NCBI GenBank assembly: GCA_020741775.1
Contig: DYYG01000067.1
Span: 1-41,621 of the forward strand
DNA length: 41,621 nt
Origin: Methylorubrum populi
GTDB taxonomy: Bacteria > Pseudomonadota > Alphaproteobacteria > Rhizobiales > Beijerinckiaceae
Direction: 5' to 3'
Part shown: in pieces, positions 8,302 through 17,765 of the stretch
Numbering within the stretch: position 1 is the first letter of the stretch
Layout: every line of letters starts with the position of its first letter
Position numbers and translations under genes: made by a program
The notes under the pieces: model-generated
Seen by the model: only the letters and a program-made list of their open reading frames with translations
Databases searched by the model: none
What the model was told of the DNA's origin: nothing

Positions 8302-9590
8302 GGGTCGCCCTGGTCAATCCCGCCTGGGACTATCGCAACAGCATCTATTTCGGCTGTCGCGCGCCGCATCTGCCGCTCGAACTCGGCTACGCCGCCGCCC
8401 TGCTCCGGGCCGCCGGCCACGAAGCGCTGATCGTCGACGCTCCCCTCGAAGGTCTCTCGACGAAGGACGCCGCCGGGCGCGTGGCCGATTTCGCTCCTGG
8501 CATGACCGTGGTGACCACGGCCCCGACCTATCTGTTCTGGCGCTGCGCCCCGCCGGAATTGCGGGTGCCGCGCCTGTTCCTCGATGCCCTCGGGGATCGG
8601 GGCGGCCGCACCGTCGCGGTGGGCCCGCACGGTTCGGCCACGCCGCGCCCGACGCTTGAGAAGCTCGGCTGCGACCTCCTCGTGCGCGGCGAATGCGAGG
8701 AGATCGTCGCCCGCCTCGCCGGTGCCGAGGACATCCGCGCCCTGCCGGGGCTCGCCTATCGCGCGGGGGCGGAGACCGTCGTCACCGGCCCGCCCCAGGC
8801 CGCCCGCTTCACCGATCTGCCGGCTTTACGCTGGCCGGAGGCCTGGATCGCCCGCCACCACCATCACCACCACCGCTTCGACACCGCGCCCGACGGGCCG
8901 GGCGCCGAGGTCGAGGCCTCGCGCGGCTGCCCCTATACCTGCAGCTTCTGCGCCAAGATCGATTTCCGCGATGCCTATCGCCGCCGCGATCTCTCCCTCG
9001 TGCTGGACGAGATCGACGGGCTGATCGCGCAGGGCGTGACCTATCTCTATTTCGTCGACGAAATTTTCCTGCCGCAGAAGCCGCTGCTGGAAGCCCTGGT
9101 CGGGCGACGGGTGAAGTTCGGGGTGCAGACCCGGATCGATCTCTGGAAGCCGGACATGCTCGACCTGCTCGGGGCGGCGGGCTGTGTCTCCATCGAGGCC
9201 GGGGTCGAGAGTCTGACCGAGGAGGGTCGCGCCGCCCTCGACAAGAAGTGCCGCGCCTCCACCGACGACCTTGCCGAGCGGCTGATCTATGCCCGCCGCT
9301 CCGTCCCCTTCGTCCAGGCCAATCTCATCGCCGTGGCGGGCGACGATCCCGGTCTCGTCGCCGATTGGCGCGACCGCCTGCGCGGACAGGGCGTCTGGGC
9401 GAACGATCCGGTGCCGCTCTACCCCTATCCGAGCTCACCCGATTACATCCGGCTCTGGGGCGAGCCCGATGACGGCGCCTGGGAGCGGGCGCACGCGCAT
9501 TACCTCGCTCAGTTCGAGCGCTTCAGCGACATCCAAGAGGAGCGCCCGCTGCCCTTGGCCGAACTGGAGGCAGGCTGCGGATGCCGATGA
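8298..9590 (+). CDS. B12-binding radical SAM protein of the oligosaccharide cassette
   Basis: A 430-residue enzyme with an N-terminal cobalamin-binding-like Rossmann domain (about 1-150, starting RVALVNPAWDY) and a radical SAM barrel. The [4Fe-4S] motif C211-x3-C215-x2-C218 (CPYTCSFC) would bind the cluster that cleaves S-adenosylmethionine. FVDEIFLPQK, QTRIDLWKP and SIEAGVESL are typical later barrel motifs. Known members of this class often methylate unactivated carbons or phosphinates, so C-methylation of a sugar or cyclitol is a reasonable guess. I recall a named family of B12-binding radical SAM proteins associated with oligosaccharide clusters (TIGR04295) but cannot confirm membership. 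Residues 187-192 are six consecutive histidines just before the barrel. It starts at GTG in a GTGA overlap. Confidence 0.85.
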   Translation: MRVALVNPAWDYRNSIYFGCRAPHLPLELGYAAALLRAAGHEALIVDAPLEGLSTKDAAGRVADFAPGMTVVTTAPTYLFWRCAPPELRVPRLFLDALGDRGGRTVAVGPHGSATPRPTLEKLGCDLLVRGECEEIVARLAGAEDIRALPGLAYRAGAETVVTGPPQAARFTDLPALRWPEAWIARHHHHHHRFDTAPDGPGAEVEASRGCPYTCSFCAKIDFRDAYRRRDLSLVLDEIDGLIAQGVTYLYFVDEIFLPQKPLLEALVGRRVKFGVQTRIDLWKPDMLDLLGAAGCVSIEAGVESLTEEGRAALDKKCRASTDDLAERLIYARRSVPFVQANLIAVAGDDPGLVADWRDRLRGQGVWANDPVPLYPYPSSPDYIRLWGEPDDGAWERAHAHYLAQFERFSDIQEERPLPLAELEAGCGCR

Positions 9591-10699
9591 GACAGGGGCC
9601 GGCCCGGCCGCAGATCCTGATGAGTGCCGATGCCCTCGGCGGTGTCTGGCAATACAGCCTCGAACTCGCCCGGGGCCTGGAGCGTCATGGCCCGTCGGTG
9701 ACGCTGGCGCTGATGGGGCCGGCCCCGTCCGCCGAGGCCCTGGCCCGTGCCGAGGCCGAGACCGGCGCCCGGATCCTGCCGACCGGCCTGCCCCTCGATT
9801 GGACCGCCGGCCGCCCCGCCGAGGTCATCGCCGCCGCCGCCGCCCTGGCGCGGCTCGCCAACGATGTCGACGCCGATCTCGTCCATCTCCACGCCCCGGC
9901 CCTGGCGCTCGGCGGGTTCGAGGTTCCGGTGGTGGCGGTGTGCCATTCCTGTGTCGCGACATGGTGGGCAGCCCTCGGCGACGGCCCGTTGCCGGAGGAT
10001 CTGGCGTGGCGCAGCGATCTCGCCGCGCGGGGCTGCCTCGCCGCCGACAGGCTGCTGGCGCCGACCCGCGCCTTCGCCGAGGCGACGCGCGCCGCTTACG
10101 GCCTGCCGCAGCCGCCGCAGGTCGTGCTCAACGGGCGCCACCTCGCCGAGACACTGCCGGAGACGGCGCCGGCCGCGCATGCCTTCACCGCCGGCCGGCT
10201 CTGGGATCCGGCCAAGAACGCCGCCACCCTCGACCGGATGGCGGCCCGCCTCGACGTGCCGCTGCTGGCGGCGGGCCCGATCGCGGGACCGAATGGCGAG
10301 CGCTTCACGCCGAGGCATCTGCATCCCCTTGGCCGCCTCGATGGCGCGGAAATGGCGCGCGAACTCGACCGGCGCCCGGTCTTCGTCTCGCTCGCCCGCT
10401 ACGAGCCGTTCGGCCTCGCGGTGCTGGAGGCGGCGGGCGCCGGCTGCGCCCTGGTGCTCTCCGACATCCCGACTTTTTCGGAACTCTGGCAGGGCGCGGC
10501 GATCCTGGTTCCGGCCGATGACGAGGCCGCCGCCGCGCAAGCGGTGAAGGGTCTGCTCACCAATTCCGACAAACGGGCGCGTCTCGCCGCAGCGGCCCGT
10601 GCCCGCGCCGCGCGCTACGGCACCGAGGCCATGACGGCGGGCGTGCTCGGCGTGTTCCGCGATTGCCTCGGCGCGGATGCAGCGGGGGCGGCCGCATGA
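9581..10699 (+). CDS. Family 4-type (GT-B) glycosyltransferase
   Basis: A 372-residue retaining GT-B enzyme. The N-terminal acceptor domain begins with ILMSADALGGVWQYSLELARGL, in which GGVW is the usual glycine loop. The C-terminal donor domain holds the E-x7-E signature in YEPFGLAVLEAAGAGCALVLSD near residue 270, as in glycogen synthase/GT4 enzymes. No membrane segment or signal peptide is present, so it acts in the cytoplasm. Two starts are possible. The ATG given has GGAGG ten bases upstream. The ATG at 9587 makes the ATGA overlap typical of this operon but is 16 bases from the same GGAGG. The sugar donor and acceptor are unknown. Confidence 0.85.
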   Translation: MPMRQGPARPQILMSADALGGVWQYSLELARGLERHGPSVTLALMGPAPSAEALARAEAETGARILPTGLPLDWTAGRPAEVIAAAAALARLANDVDADLVHLHAPALALGGFEVPVVAVCHSCVATWWAALGDGPLPEDLAWRSDLAARGCLAADRLLAPTRAFAEATRAAYGLPQPPQVVLNGRHLAETLPETAPAAHAFTAGRLWDPAKNAATLDRMAARLDVPLLAAGPIAGPNGERFTPRHLHPLGRLDGAEMARELDRRPVFVSLARYEPFGLAVLEAAGAGCALVLSDIPTFSELWQGAAILVPADDEAAAAQAVKGLLTNSDKRARLAAAARARAARYGTEAMTAGVLGVFRDCLGADAAGAAA

Positions 10700-11817
10700 G
10701 GATCGTCTATTTCACCCATTCCCTGGCCTCGTGCTGGAACCACGGCAACGCCCATTTTCTGCGCGGTGTCCTGCGCGAACTGATTGCCCACGGTCACGGC
10801 GTCGAGGCCCACGAGCCCGAGGGCGCCTGGAGCCTCGACAACCTCCTGCGCGACCGAGGACCGGCCGGGCTCGACGCCTACCGCCAAGCCTATCCCGAAC
10901 TCTCATCGCGCACTTACGGGGAGGAGGCGGAGGCGATCGAGCGGGCGCAGGGCGCCGATCTCGTCATCGCCCATGAGTGGAACGCCCCCGGCCTGATCGC
11001 CGGCCTCGGGCGGGCGCGCAAGAACGGCCGGTTCGGCACCCTGCTGTTCCACGATACCCATCACCGGGCGGTGAGCGCGCCCGAGGAGATGGCCGGCTTC
11101 GATCTCTCCGGCTACGACGGCATCCTTGCCTTCGGCGAGGCCCTGGCCCGGGTCTACCGGGCGCGCGGATGGGACGGGCACAGCTTCGTCTGGCACGAGG
11201 CCGCCGATACCCGCCTGTTCCGGCCGCCCACCATCGAGGCCGACCGCTCCGGTCTCGTCTGGATCGGCAATTGGGGCGACGGCGAGCGCACGCGGGAACT
11301 CGAACACTTCCTGTTCCGCCCGACCGAGGCCGCCGGCCTGCCCCTCGACATCTACGGCGTGCGTTACCCCGAAGCGGCGCTGGCGACGCTGGAACGCTAC
11401 GGCGCCCGCTACCATGGCTGGGCGCCGAACGCCCTCGCGCCAAGCCTGTTCGCCCGCGCGCTGGCCACGGTGCATGTGCCGCGCCGCTTCTATGTCGAGG
11501 CGCTGCCCGGCATCCCGACCATCCGCGTGTTCGAGGCGCTGGCCTGCGGCATCCCGCTCGCCAGCGCGCCGTGGGACGATGCGGAGGGCCTGTTCACGCC
11601 GGGCGCGGATTACCTCGTCGCCCGGGACGGCGCGGAGATGGAGCGCCACCTGCGGGCGCTCGCCTCCGACGCGGACCTGCGCCGGGCACTCGCCGCCCAC
11701 GGCCTCGCCACCATCCGCGCCCGCCATACCTGCCGGCACCGCGCCGACGAACTTCTGGCCATCGCGGCGTCCCTCACCGGACTCGCCGCAGCCCCCCGCT
11801 CCTGGAGGCGCGCATGA
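10696..11817 (+). CDS. CgeB-like glycosyltransferase, first of three tandem copies
   Basis: A 373-residue GT-B-fold protein resembling the CgeB/DUF3880-type glycosyltransferases. It begins RIVYFTHSLASCWNHGNAHF, with the SCWNHGNA motif shared in modified form by the next two genes. The C-terminal half holds RFYVEALPGIPTIRVFEALACGIPLASAPWDD near residue 260, the conserved donor-site segment ending in a Phe-Glu-Ala/Gly-Ile-Pro pattern. It starts in an ATGA overlap with the GT4 gene and ends in another with the next transferase. No signal peptide. The acceptor is probably shared with the two following transferases, each adding one residue, but this is inference. Confidence 0.75.
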   Translation: MRIVYFTHSLASCWNHGNAHFLRGVLRELIAHGHGVEAHEPEGAWSLDNLLRDRGPAGLDAYRQAYPELSSRTYGEEAEAIERAQGADLVIAHEWNAPGLIAGLGRARKNGRFGTLLFHDTHHRAVSAPEEMAGFDLSGYDGILAFGEALARVYRARGWDGHSFVWHEAADTRLFRPPTIEADRSGLVWIGNWGDGERTRELEHFLFRPTEAAGLPLDIYGVRYPEAALATLERYGARYHGWAPNALAPSLFARALATVHVPRRFYVEALPGIPTIRVFEALACGIPLASAPWDDAEGLFTPGADYLVARDGAEMERHLRALASDADLRRALAAHGLATIRARHTCRHRADELLAIAASLTGLAAAPRSWRRA

Positions 11818-12923
11818 CAACCATCGCGTTCTACGGCTCCTCGCTGCTCTCCTCGTACTGGAACGGCGCCGCCACCTATTATCGCGGCCTGCTGCGTGAT
11901 CTCGCCGGCCGCGGCTACCGGGTCACCTTCTACGAGCCCGATGCCTTCGACCGGCAGAGCCACCGCGACATCGACCCGCCGGATTGGGCGCGGGTGCGGG
12001 TCTATCCCGCGACGCCGGAAGCCATGCGAGCGGTGGCCGCCGAGGCGGCAGCGGCCGACATCGTGGTCAAGGCGAGCGGCGTCGGCGTGTTCGACGACGA
12101 ATTGCTGGAAGGCGTGACCGCCGCCGCGCGGCCGGAGGCGATCCGCATCTTCTGGGACGTGGACGCGCCGGCCACGCTCGCCGAGATGCGCGGCGATCCG
12201 GGGCATGTCCTGCACCGGGCGATGCCCGCCCTCGATCTCGTCCTCACTTATGGCGGCGGCCCGCCGGTGGTGTCGGCCTACGAAGGCTTCGGCGCGCGGG
12301 CCTGCATCCCGGTCTACAACGCCCTCGATCCCGAAACCCACCACCCGGTTGCGCCGGATCCGCGCTTCGCCGCCGATCTCGCCTTCCTCGGCAACCGCCT
12401 GCCCGACCGCGAGGAGCGGGTGCAGAAATTCTTCCTCGTCGCGGCGGCGCGCCTGCCGGAGCGGCGCTTCCTCCTCGGGGGAAGCGGCTGGGAGGCGAGG
12501 GGCTTACCGCTCAACGTGCGCCATCTCGGCCATGTCTCGACCCGCGACCACAACGCCTTCAACGTCTCGCCGCTGGCCGTCCTCAACATCGCCCGCGAGA
12601 GCATGGCGGCGGTGGGCTTCTCCCCCGCGACCCGGGTGTTCGAGGCGGCGGGCGCCGGCGGCTGCCTCATCACCGATGCCTGGGAGGGGCTCGGCCTGTT
12701 CCTGAAGGAGGGCGAGGAGGTGCTCGTCGCCCGTGACGGCCGCGACGTCGCCGATCATGTCGCGGCGCTGACCCCTGAGCGCGCCCGCGCCATCGGCGAG
12801 GCGGCCCGCCGCCGGATCCTGTCCGAGCACACCTATGCCCGGCGCGGCGCCCAGGTCGATGCGATCCTACGGGAGGAGGCCGCGCGCAAGGCCGCCGCCT
12901 CGTTCGAGCGGAGCGTCGCATGA
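11814..12923 (+). CDS. CgeB-like glycosyltransferase, second of three tandem copies
   Basis: A 369-residue GT-B protein. The N-terminus TIAFYGSSLLSSYWNGAATYYRG aligns with the start of both neighbours. The donor-site region SPATRVFEAAGAGGCLITDAWEG near residue 275 is the strongest family signature, following an NVSPLAVLNIARESMAAVGF stretch. RIFWDVDAPATLAEM near 115 corresponds to the inter-domain region of CgeB-type proteins. GGAGG lies four bases before the ATG, and the start overlaps the previous stop (ATGA). Cytoplasmic. Donor and acceptor are unknown. It is more similar in plan to the third copy than to the first, which suggests successive duplications. Confidence 0.78.
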   Translation: MTTIAFYGSSLLSSYWNGAATYYRGLLRDLAGRGYRVTFYEPDAFDRQSHRDIDPPDWARVRVYPATPEAMRAVAAEAAAADIVVKASGVGVFDDELLEGVTAAARPEAIRIFWDVDAPATLAEMRGDPGHVLHRAMPALDLVLTYGGGPPVVSAYEGFGARACIPVYNALDPETHHPVAPDPRFAADLAFLGNRLPDREERVQKFFLVAAARLPERRFLLGGSGWEARGLPLNVRHLGHVSTRDHNAFNVSPLAVLNIARESMAAVGFSPATRVFEAAGAGGCLITDAWEGLGLFLKEGEEVLVARDGRDVADHVAALTPERARAIGEAARRRILSEHTYARRGAQVDAILREEAARKAAASFERSVA

Positions 12924-14049
12924 CAGCGTCCCCGCTCCGCCTCGTGGTTCTGGGCTTGAGCCTGTCCTCGTCCTGGGGCAACGGCCACGCCACCACCTAC
13001 CGCGCCCTGCTCAAGGCCTTCGCCGCGCGCGGCCACGCCGTCACCTTCCTGGAGCGCGACGTGCCCTGGTACGCCGCCCACCGCGATCTGCCCGATCCCG
13101 ATTTCTGCCGGCTGATGCTCTACGCGGATCTCTCGGAGTTGCAGGCGCAGCGCGAGCTGATCGAGGCGGCGGACGCGGTCATCGTCGGCTCCTACGTGCC
13201 GGAGGGGATCGCGGTCGGAAACCGCGTCCTCTCCTGGGCGCGGGGCGTGCGGGCCTTCTACGACATCGACACGCCGATCACCCTGACCGGACTGGAAGCC
13301 GGCACCTGCGCTTATCTCGGCCGCGCCCAGATCCGCGATTACGACCTCTATCTCTCGTTCACCGGCGGCCCGACCCTGGATCGGCTGGAGCGGGACTACG
13401 GCGCCCCGGCCGCCCGCGCGCTGTATTGCTCGGTCGATCCGCAGGCCTATCCCGCACTCGACCGTGAACCGGCTTACGATCTCAGTTATCTCGGCACCTA
13501 CAGCCCCGACCGGCAGCCGACCCTGGAACGGCTGCTGATCGAGCCCGCAAGGCGCGCGCCGGATCTGCGCTTCGCGGTCGCCGGCCCGCAATATCCGGCC
13601 GACATCGCGTGGCCGGCCAACGTCACCCGCATCGATCACTTGGCGCCGGACGCGCATCCGGCGTTCTACGCATCGAGCCGGTACACCCTGAACGTCACCC
13701 GCGCCGACATGATCGCCGCCGGGTGGAGCCCGAGCGTGCGCCTGTTCGAGGCGGCGAGCACCGGCACGCCCCTCGTCAGCGACCGCTGGGACGGGCTCGA
13801 GACGATCCTGGCCCCGGATCGCGAGATCCTCTGCCCGGACACGCCCGATGCCGTGCTCGCGATCCTGCGCGACCGACCGGAAGCGGAGCGCCGCCGGATC
13901 GGAGCGGCGGCGCGGGAGGCGGTGCTGGCCCGGCATTCGGCCGCGCACCGCGCCGAGGAACTCGACGCACATCTGCGCGAGGCCGCTGACCGGCGCAGGC
14001 CCAGTGCCCCACCCTTGTTCCGCGAAGCCCCAGTCGAGGGAGTGAGTGC

Positions 14050-14053
<4 letters not shown>
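12920..14053 (+). CDS. CgeB-like glycosyltransferase, third of three tandem copies
   Basis: A 377-residue GT-B protein of the same group as the two before it. It opens with RLVVLGLSLSSSWGNGHATTY and GHAVTFLERDVPWYAAHRDL, which is the classic CgeB-type beginning. AFYDIDTPITLTGLEAG near residue 114 corresponds to FWDVDAPATLAEM of the second copy. The donor-site motif SPSVRLFEAASTGTPLVSDRWDGLE near 272 matches the second copy in position. The last 25 residues are Arg/Pro-rich and probably disordered. Both ends are in ATGA overlaps. The sugar transferred is unknown. UDP-xylose is a candidate because the next gene looks able to make it. Confidence 0.8.
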
Positions 14054-15123
<1,070 letters not shown>

Positions 15124-15148
15124 CGGGCCTCATCGCTCCCCCGGCTTT

Positions 15149-15282
15149 CCTCATGCTGAGCTGCTGCTTCAGCAGCCTCGAAGCACGCCGCCACGCTTCT
15201 CCCGGCGAAGTGCTGCCAAGGGATCGGTGGTCGCTCCGGGGTGCTTCGCGGCTTAAGCTTCGCTCGGCGCCTCAGCATGAGG
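15149..15282. repeat. REP-like palindromic element interrupting the cassette operon
   Basis: The 134-base element has perfect 12-base ends, CCTCATGCTGAG (15149-15160) and CTCAGCATGAGG (15271-15282). Internal inverted segments CGAAGCAC (15179-15186) and GTGCTTCG (15241-15248) are also exact complements. A small hairpin GCTGCTG-CTT-CAGCAGC lies at 15161-15177. It resembles the dispersed CTCATCCTGAGGT/CGAAGCACGC repeats of alphaproteobacteria. It lies in the only real gap of the operon, and its right edge runs into the GGAGG used by the following gene. Confidence 0.75.
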
Positions 15283-15292
15283 AGGCGTGAGC

Positions 15293-16396
15293 GTGCTGCA
15301 GCCCGTTAAGCTCCAAAGCTCCGAGCCGATCCGCGTCGGGCTCGTCGGCGTCGGCAATTGTGCCTCGTCCTTCGTGCAGGGGCTGCACCATTACCGCGAC
15401 GTCTCCGGAGACGACGCGGTGCCGGGCCTGATCTCGCCGGAACTCGGCGGCTACCGGATCGGTGACATCGCGGTGGTCAGCGCCTTCGACGTCTCGACGG
15501 CCAAGGTCGGCCGGGATCTCGCCGAGGCCATCCTGGCGACCCCCAACAACACCCATGTCTTCGCTCAGGTGCCCGCGAGCGGCGTCACCGTGCAGCGCGG
15601 CCCGACCTTCGACGGGATCGGCCGCTATCTCGAAGACATCATCGCCGAAGCACCGGAGCCAGTCGCCGATGTCGTCGAGGAGCTGAAGCGCAGCCGCACC
15701 CAGGTGCTCGTCAATTACCTGCCGGTCGGCGCCCAGCGCGCCACCGAGTTCTACGCCCGCTGCGCCCTCGATGCCGGCTGCGCCTTCGTCAATTGCATCC
15801 CGGTCTTCATCGCCTCCGACGCGGCGTGGCGGGCCCGGTTCGAGGAGCGGGGCCTGCCGATCGTCGGCGACGATATCAAGAGCCAGGTCGGGGCCACCAT
15901 CGTTCACCGGGTGCTGGCCCATCTCCTGCGCGAGCGTGGGGTGCGGCTCGACCGGACCTATCAGCTCAATTTCGGCGGCAATGCCGATTTCCTGAACATG
16001 CTGGAACGGGACCGGCTGGAATCGAAGAAGCTGTCGAAGACCCGCGCGGTGACGAGCCAACTCGCCGCGCCCCTGGCGCCGGGCGATGTCCATGTCGGCC
16101 CGAGCGACCACGTGCCCTGGCTTGAGGACCGCAAATGGGCGCATATCCGCCTGGAGGGCACCGGCTTCGGCGGCGTGCCGCTCAACATGGAACTGAAGCT
16201 CGAAGTCTGGGACTCGCCGAACTCGGCCGGCATCGTCGTCGATGCCGTGCGCTGCGCCCGGATCGCCCTCGACCGGGGCATCGGCGGGGCGCTGACCGGC
16301 CCGTCGGCGTGGTTCATGAAGTCGCCGCCGCTGCAATTCACCGATGCGGAGGCGCATGAGCGCACCCTCCGTTTCGTGTCCGGCGAGCCCGCATGA
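15293..16396 (+). CDS. ino1: Inositol-3-phosphate synthase (myo-inositol-1-phosphate synthase)
   Basis: A 367-residue NAD-dependent enzyme that isomerises glucose 6-phosphate to 1D-myo-inositol 3-phosphate. RVGLVGVGNCASSFVQGLHHY near the N-terminus is the NAD-binding loop in the form typical of actinobacterial Ino1. VNYLPVGAQRATEFYA, FVNCIPVFIASD, GDDIKSQVGATIVHR and LNFGGNADFLNM are the family core, with catalytic lysines in DDIKSQ and in ESKKLSKT. GTG is chosen because GGAGG lies seven bases upstream. A GTG at 15287 is only one base from GGAGG. Its stop overlaps the histidine phosphatase start (ATGA). Inositol phosphate synthesis is uncommon in proteobacteria, and placement here implies an inositol-containing product. 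Confidence 0.9.
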   Translation: MLQPVKLQSSEPIRVGLVGVGNCASSFVQGLHHYRDVSGDDAVPGLISPELGGYRIGDIAVVSAFDVSTAKVGRDLAEAILATPNNTHVFAQVPASGVTVQRGPTFDGIGRYLEDIIAEAPEPVADVVEELKRSRTQVLVNYLPVGAQRATEFYARCALDAGCAFVNCIPVFIASDAAWRARFEERGLPIVGDDIKSQVGATIVHRVLAHLLRERGVRLDRTYQLNFGGNADFLNMLERDRLESKKLSKTRAVTSQLAAPLAPGDVHVGPSDHVPWLEDRKWAHIRLEGTGFGGVPLNMELKLEVWDSPNSAGIVVDAVRCARIALDRGIGGALTGPSAWFMKSPPLQFTDAEAHERTLRFVSGEPA

Positions 16397-16998
16397 GGCG
16401 CGTCGTCTTCCTGCGCCACGGCAGCCATGACCGGCTCGGGCGCATCCTCTGCGGGCGGATGCCCGGCGTGTCCTTGAGCGAGAGCGGCCATGCCGAGGCG
16501 AGAGTCCTGGCCGACATCCTTGCCCGGCGTTTCGCGGGGGAGGGGGGCCTCCGCCTCTTGTCGAGCCCGCAGGCGCGCACGCGGGAGACGGCGGCGCCCC
16601 TCGCCGAGCGGCTCGGTCTCGCCATCGAGATCGCGCCCGAACTCGACGAGATCGCCTTCGGTGATTGGACCGGCCGGAGCTTCTCCGAACTCGCAGGCGA
16701 TCCGGCCTGGGATGCCTGGAACGCGACGCGCGCCTCGGCCCGCCCGCCGGGCGGCGAGAGCATGGGCGAGGTGCAGGCCCGGATCGGGCAATTGCTCGAC
16801 CGCCTCGCGCGGGAGGAGGGGCCACCCGCCCTCCTCGTGAGCCACGGCGATCCGATCCGCGCCGCCCTGCTCGGTCTGCTCGGGCTCTCCCTCGACGCCT
16901 ATGACCGGATCGTCGTCGCACCGGCCTCGTGCAGCGAAGCCGAACTCTGGCCCGGCGGCGGCCGGGTCGTCTCCTTCAACGAGCGGTTCACCGGATGA
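16393..16998 (+). CDS. Histidine phosphatase family protein
   Basis: A 201-residue member of the phosphoglycerate mutase-like superfamily. The nucleophile lies in VVFLRHGSHD near residue 9, RTRETAAPLAERL near 57 supplies the second arginine, and LVSHGDPIRAALLGLLGL near 149 carries the second histidine. The region FGDWTGRSFSEL near 93 is typical of the phosphatase branch (CobC/PhoE-like) rather than true mutases. Substrate is unknown. Because it is translationally coupled to inositol-3-phosphate synthase (ATGA overlap at both ends), a role in dephosphorylating inositol phosphate or a glycosylated form of it is a reasonable hypothesis. Cytoplasmic; no signal peptide. Confidence 0.85.
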   Translation: MRRVVFLRHGSHDRLGRILCGRMPGVSLSESGHAEARVLADILARRFAGEGGLRLLSSPQARTRETAAPLAERLGLAIEIAPELDEIAFGDWTGRSFSELAGDPAWDAWNATRASARPPGGESMGEVQARIGQLLDRLAREEGPPALLVSHGDPIRAALLGLLGLSLDAYDRIVVAPASCSEAELWPGGGRVVSFNERFTG

Positions 16999-17765
16999 GG
17001 CAGGCCGAACTGCGCCGGCAGGCGGAGGCCCTCGGGCCGTGGTTTCACAACATCGATCTGGGCGAGGGCGTCTGGACCGCGCCGAACCATTTCCTCGGCG
17101 ATTATCCGGGCTTCAAGTGGCGCCGCTTCGCCCATGCTGTGCCGGAGGATCTCACCGGCCAATCGGTGCTCGATATCGGCTGCAATGCCGGCTTCTACAG
17201 CGTGGAGATGAAGCGGCGCGGCGCCGCCCGCGTGCTCGGCCTGGATTCGGACGAGCGCTATCTGGCGCAAGGACGCTTCGTCGCCGAGCGGCTGGGCTAC
17301 GACATCGAGTTCCGCAACCTCTCGGTCTACGATGTCGGGCGCTTGGGCGAACGGTTCGACGTGGTGCTGTTCATGGGGGTGCTCTACCACCTGCGCCACC
17401 CCTTGCTCGCCCTCGACCTGATCCACGCGCATGTCGCGGACGATCTCTTGGTGTTCCAATCGATGCTGCGGGGCTCGCCGCAGGTCGAGCCGGTGGCCGA
17501 CGATTACGACTTCTTCGACATGGACGCCTTCGAGCGGCCCGGCTACCCGAAGCTCCACTTCGTCGAGCACGCTTACGCCCACGATTGCACCAACTGGTGG
17601 ATTCCGAACCGCGCCGGCATCGAGGCGATGCTGCGCGCGAGCGGCTTTTCCATTCAAAGCCGGCCGGAGGCGGAGGTCTATCTCTGCCGCCGGGTCGAGG
17701 CTCCCTACGGAGCGGAGGCCGTCTATCCGGCGCGCGCGGTCGGCACGGGGAGACGTGATGCTTGA
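16995..17765 (+). CDS. CmoB-like SAM-dependent methyltransferase (DUF1698-type)
   Basis: A 256-residue class I methyltransferase. WFHNIDLGEGVWTAPNHFLGDY near residue 17 precedes the SAM-binding motif SVLDIGCNAGFYSVEMKRRGA near 60 and GLDSDERYLAQ. The arrangement resembles CmoB, which transfers a carboxymethyl group from carboxy-SAM to tRNA. VLFMGVLYHLRHPLLALD near 116 is also shared. It is shorter than CmoB (about 320 residues). I recall a family of such methyltransferases in the same kind of cassette (TIGR04290) but cannot confirm membership. The start overlaps the phosphatase stop (ATGA), and the end overlaps the hydrolase start by eight bases. The likely role is methylating, or perhaps carboxymethylating, the sugar product; the substrate is unknown. 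Confidence 0.8.
   Translation: MRQAELRRQAEALGPWFHNIDLGEGVWTAPNHFLGDYPGFKWRRFAHAVPEDLTGQSVLDIGCNAGFYSVEMKRRGAARVLGLDSDERYLAQGRFVAERLGYDIEFRNLSVYDVGRLGERFDVVLFMGVLYHLRHPLLALDLIHAHVADDLLVFQSMLRGSPQVEPVADDYDFFDMDAFERPGYPKLHFVEHAYAHDCTNWWIPNRAGIEAMLRASGFSIQSRPEAEVYLCRRVEAPYGAEAVYPARAVGTGRRDA

Noticed and set aside
8856..8873. Hexahistidine as a cloning-tag artefact
   Set aside because: It is internal, in frame within a chromosomal gene, uses mixed codons and has no vector sequence around it.
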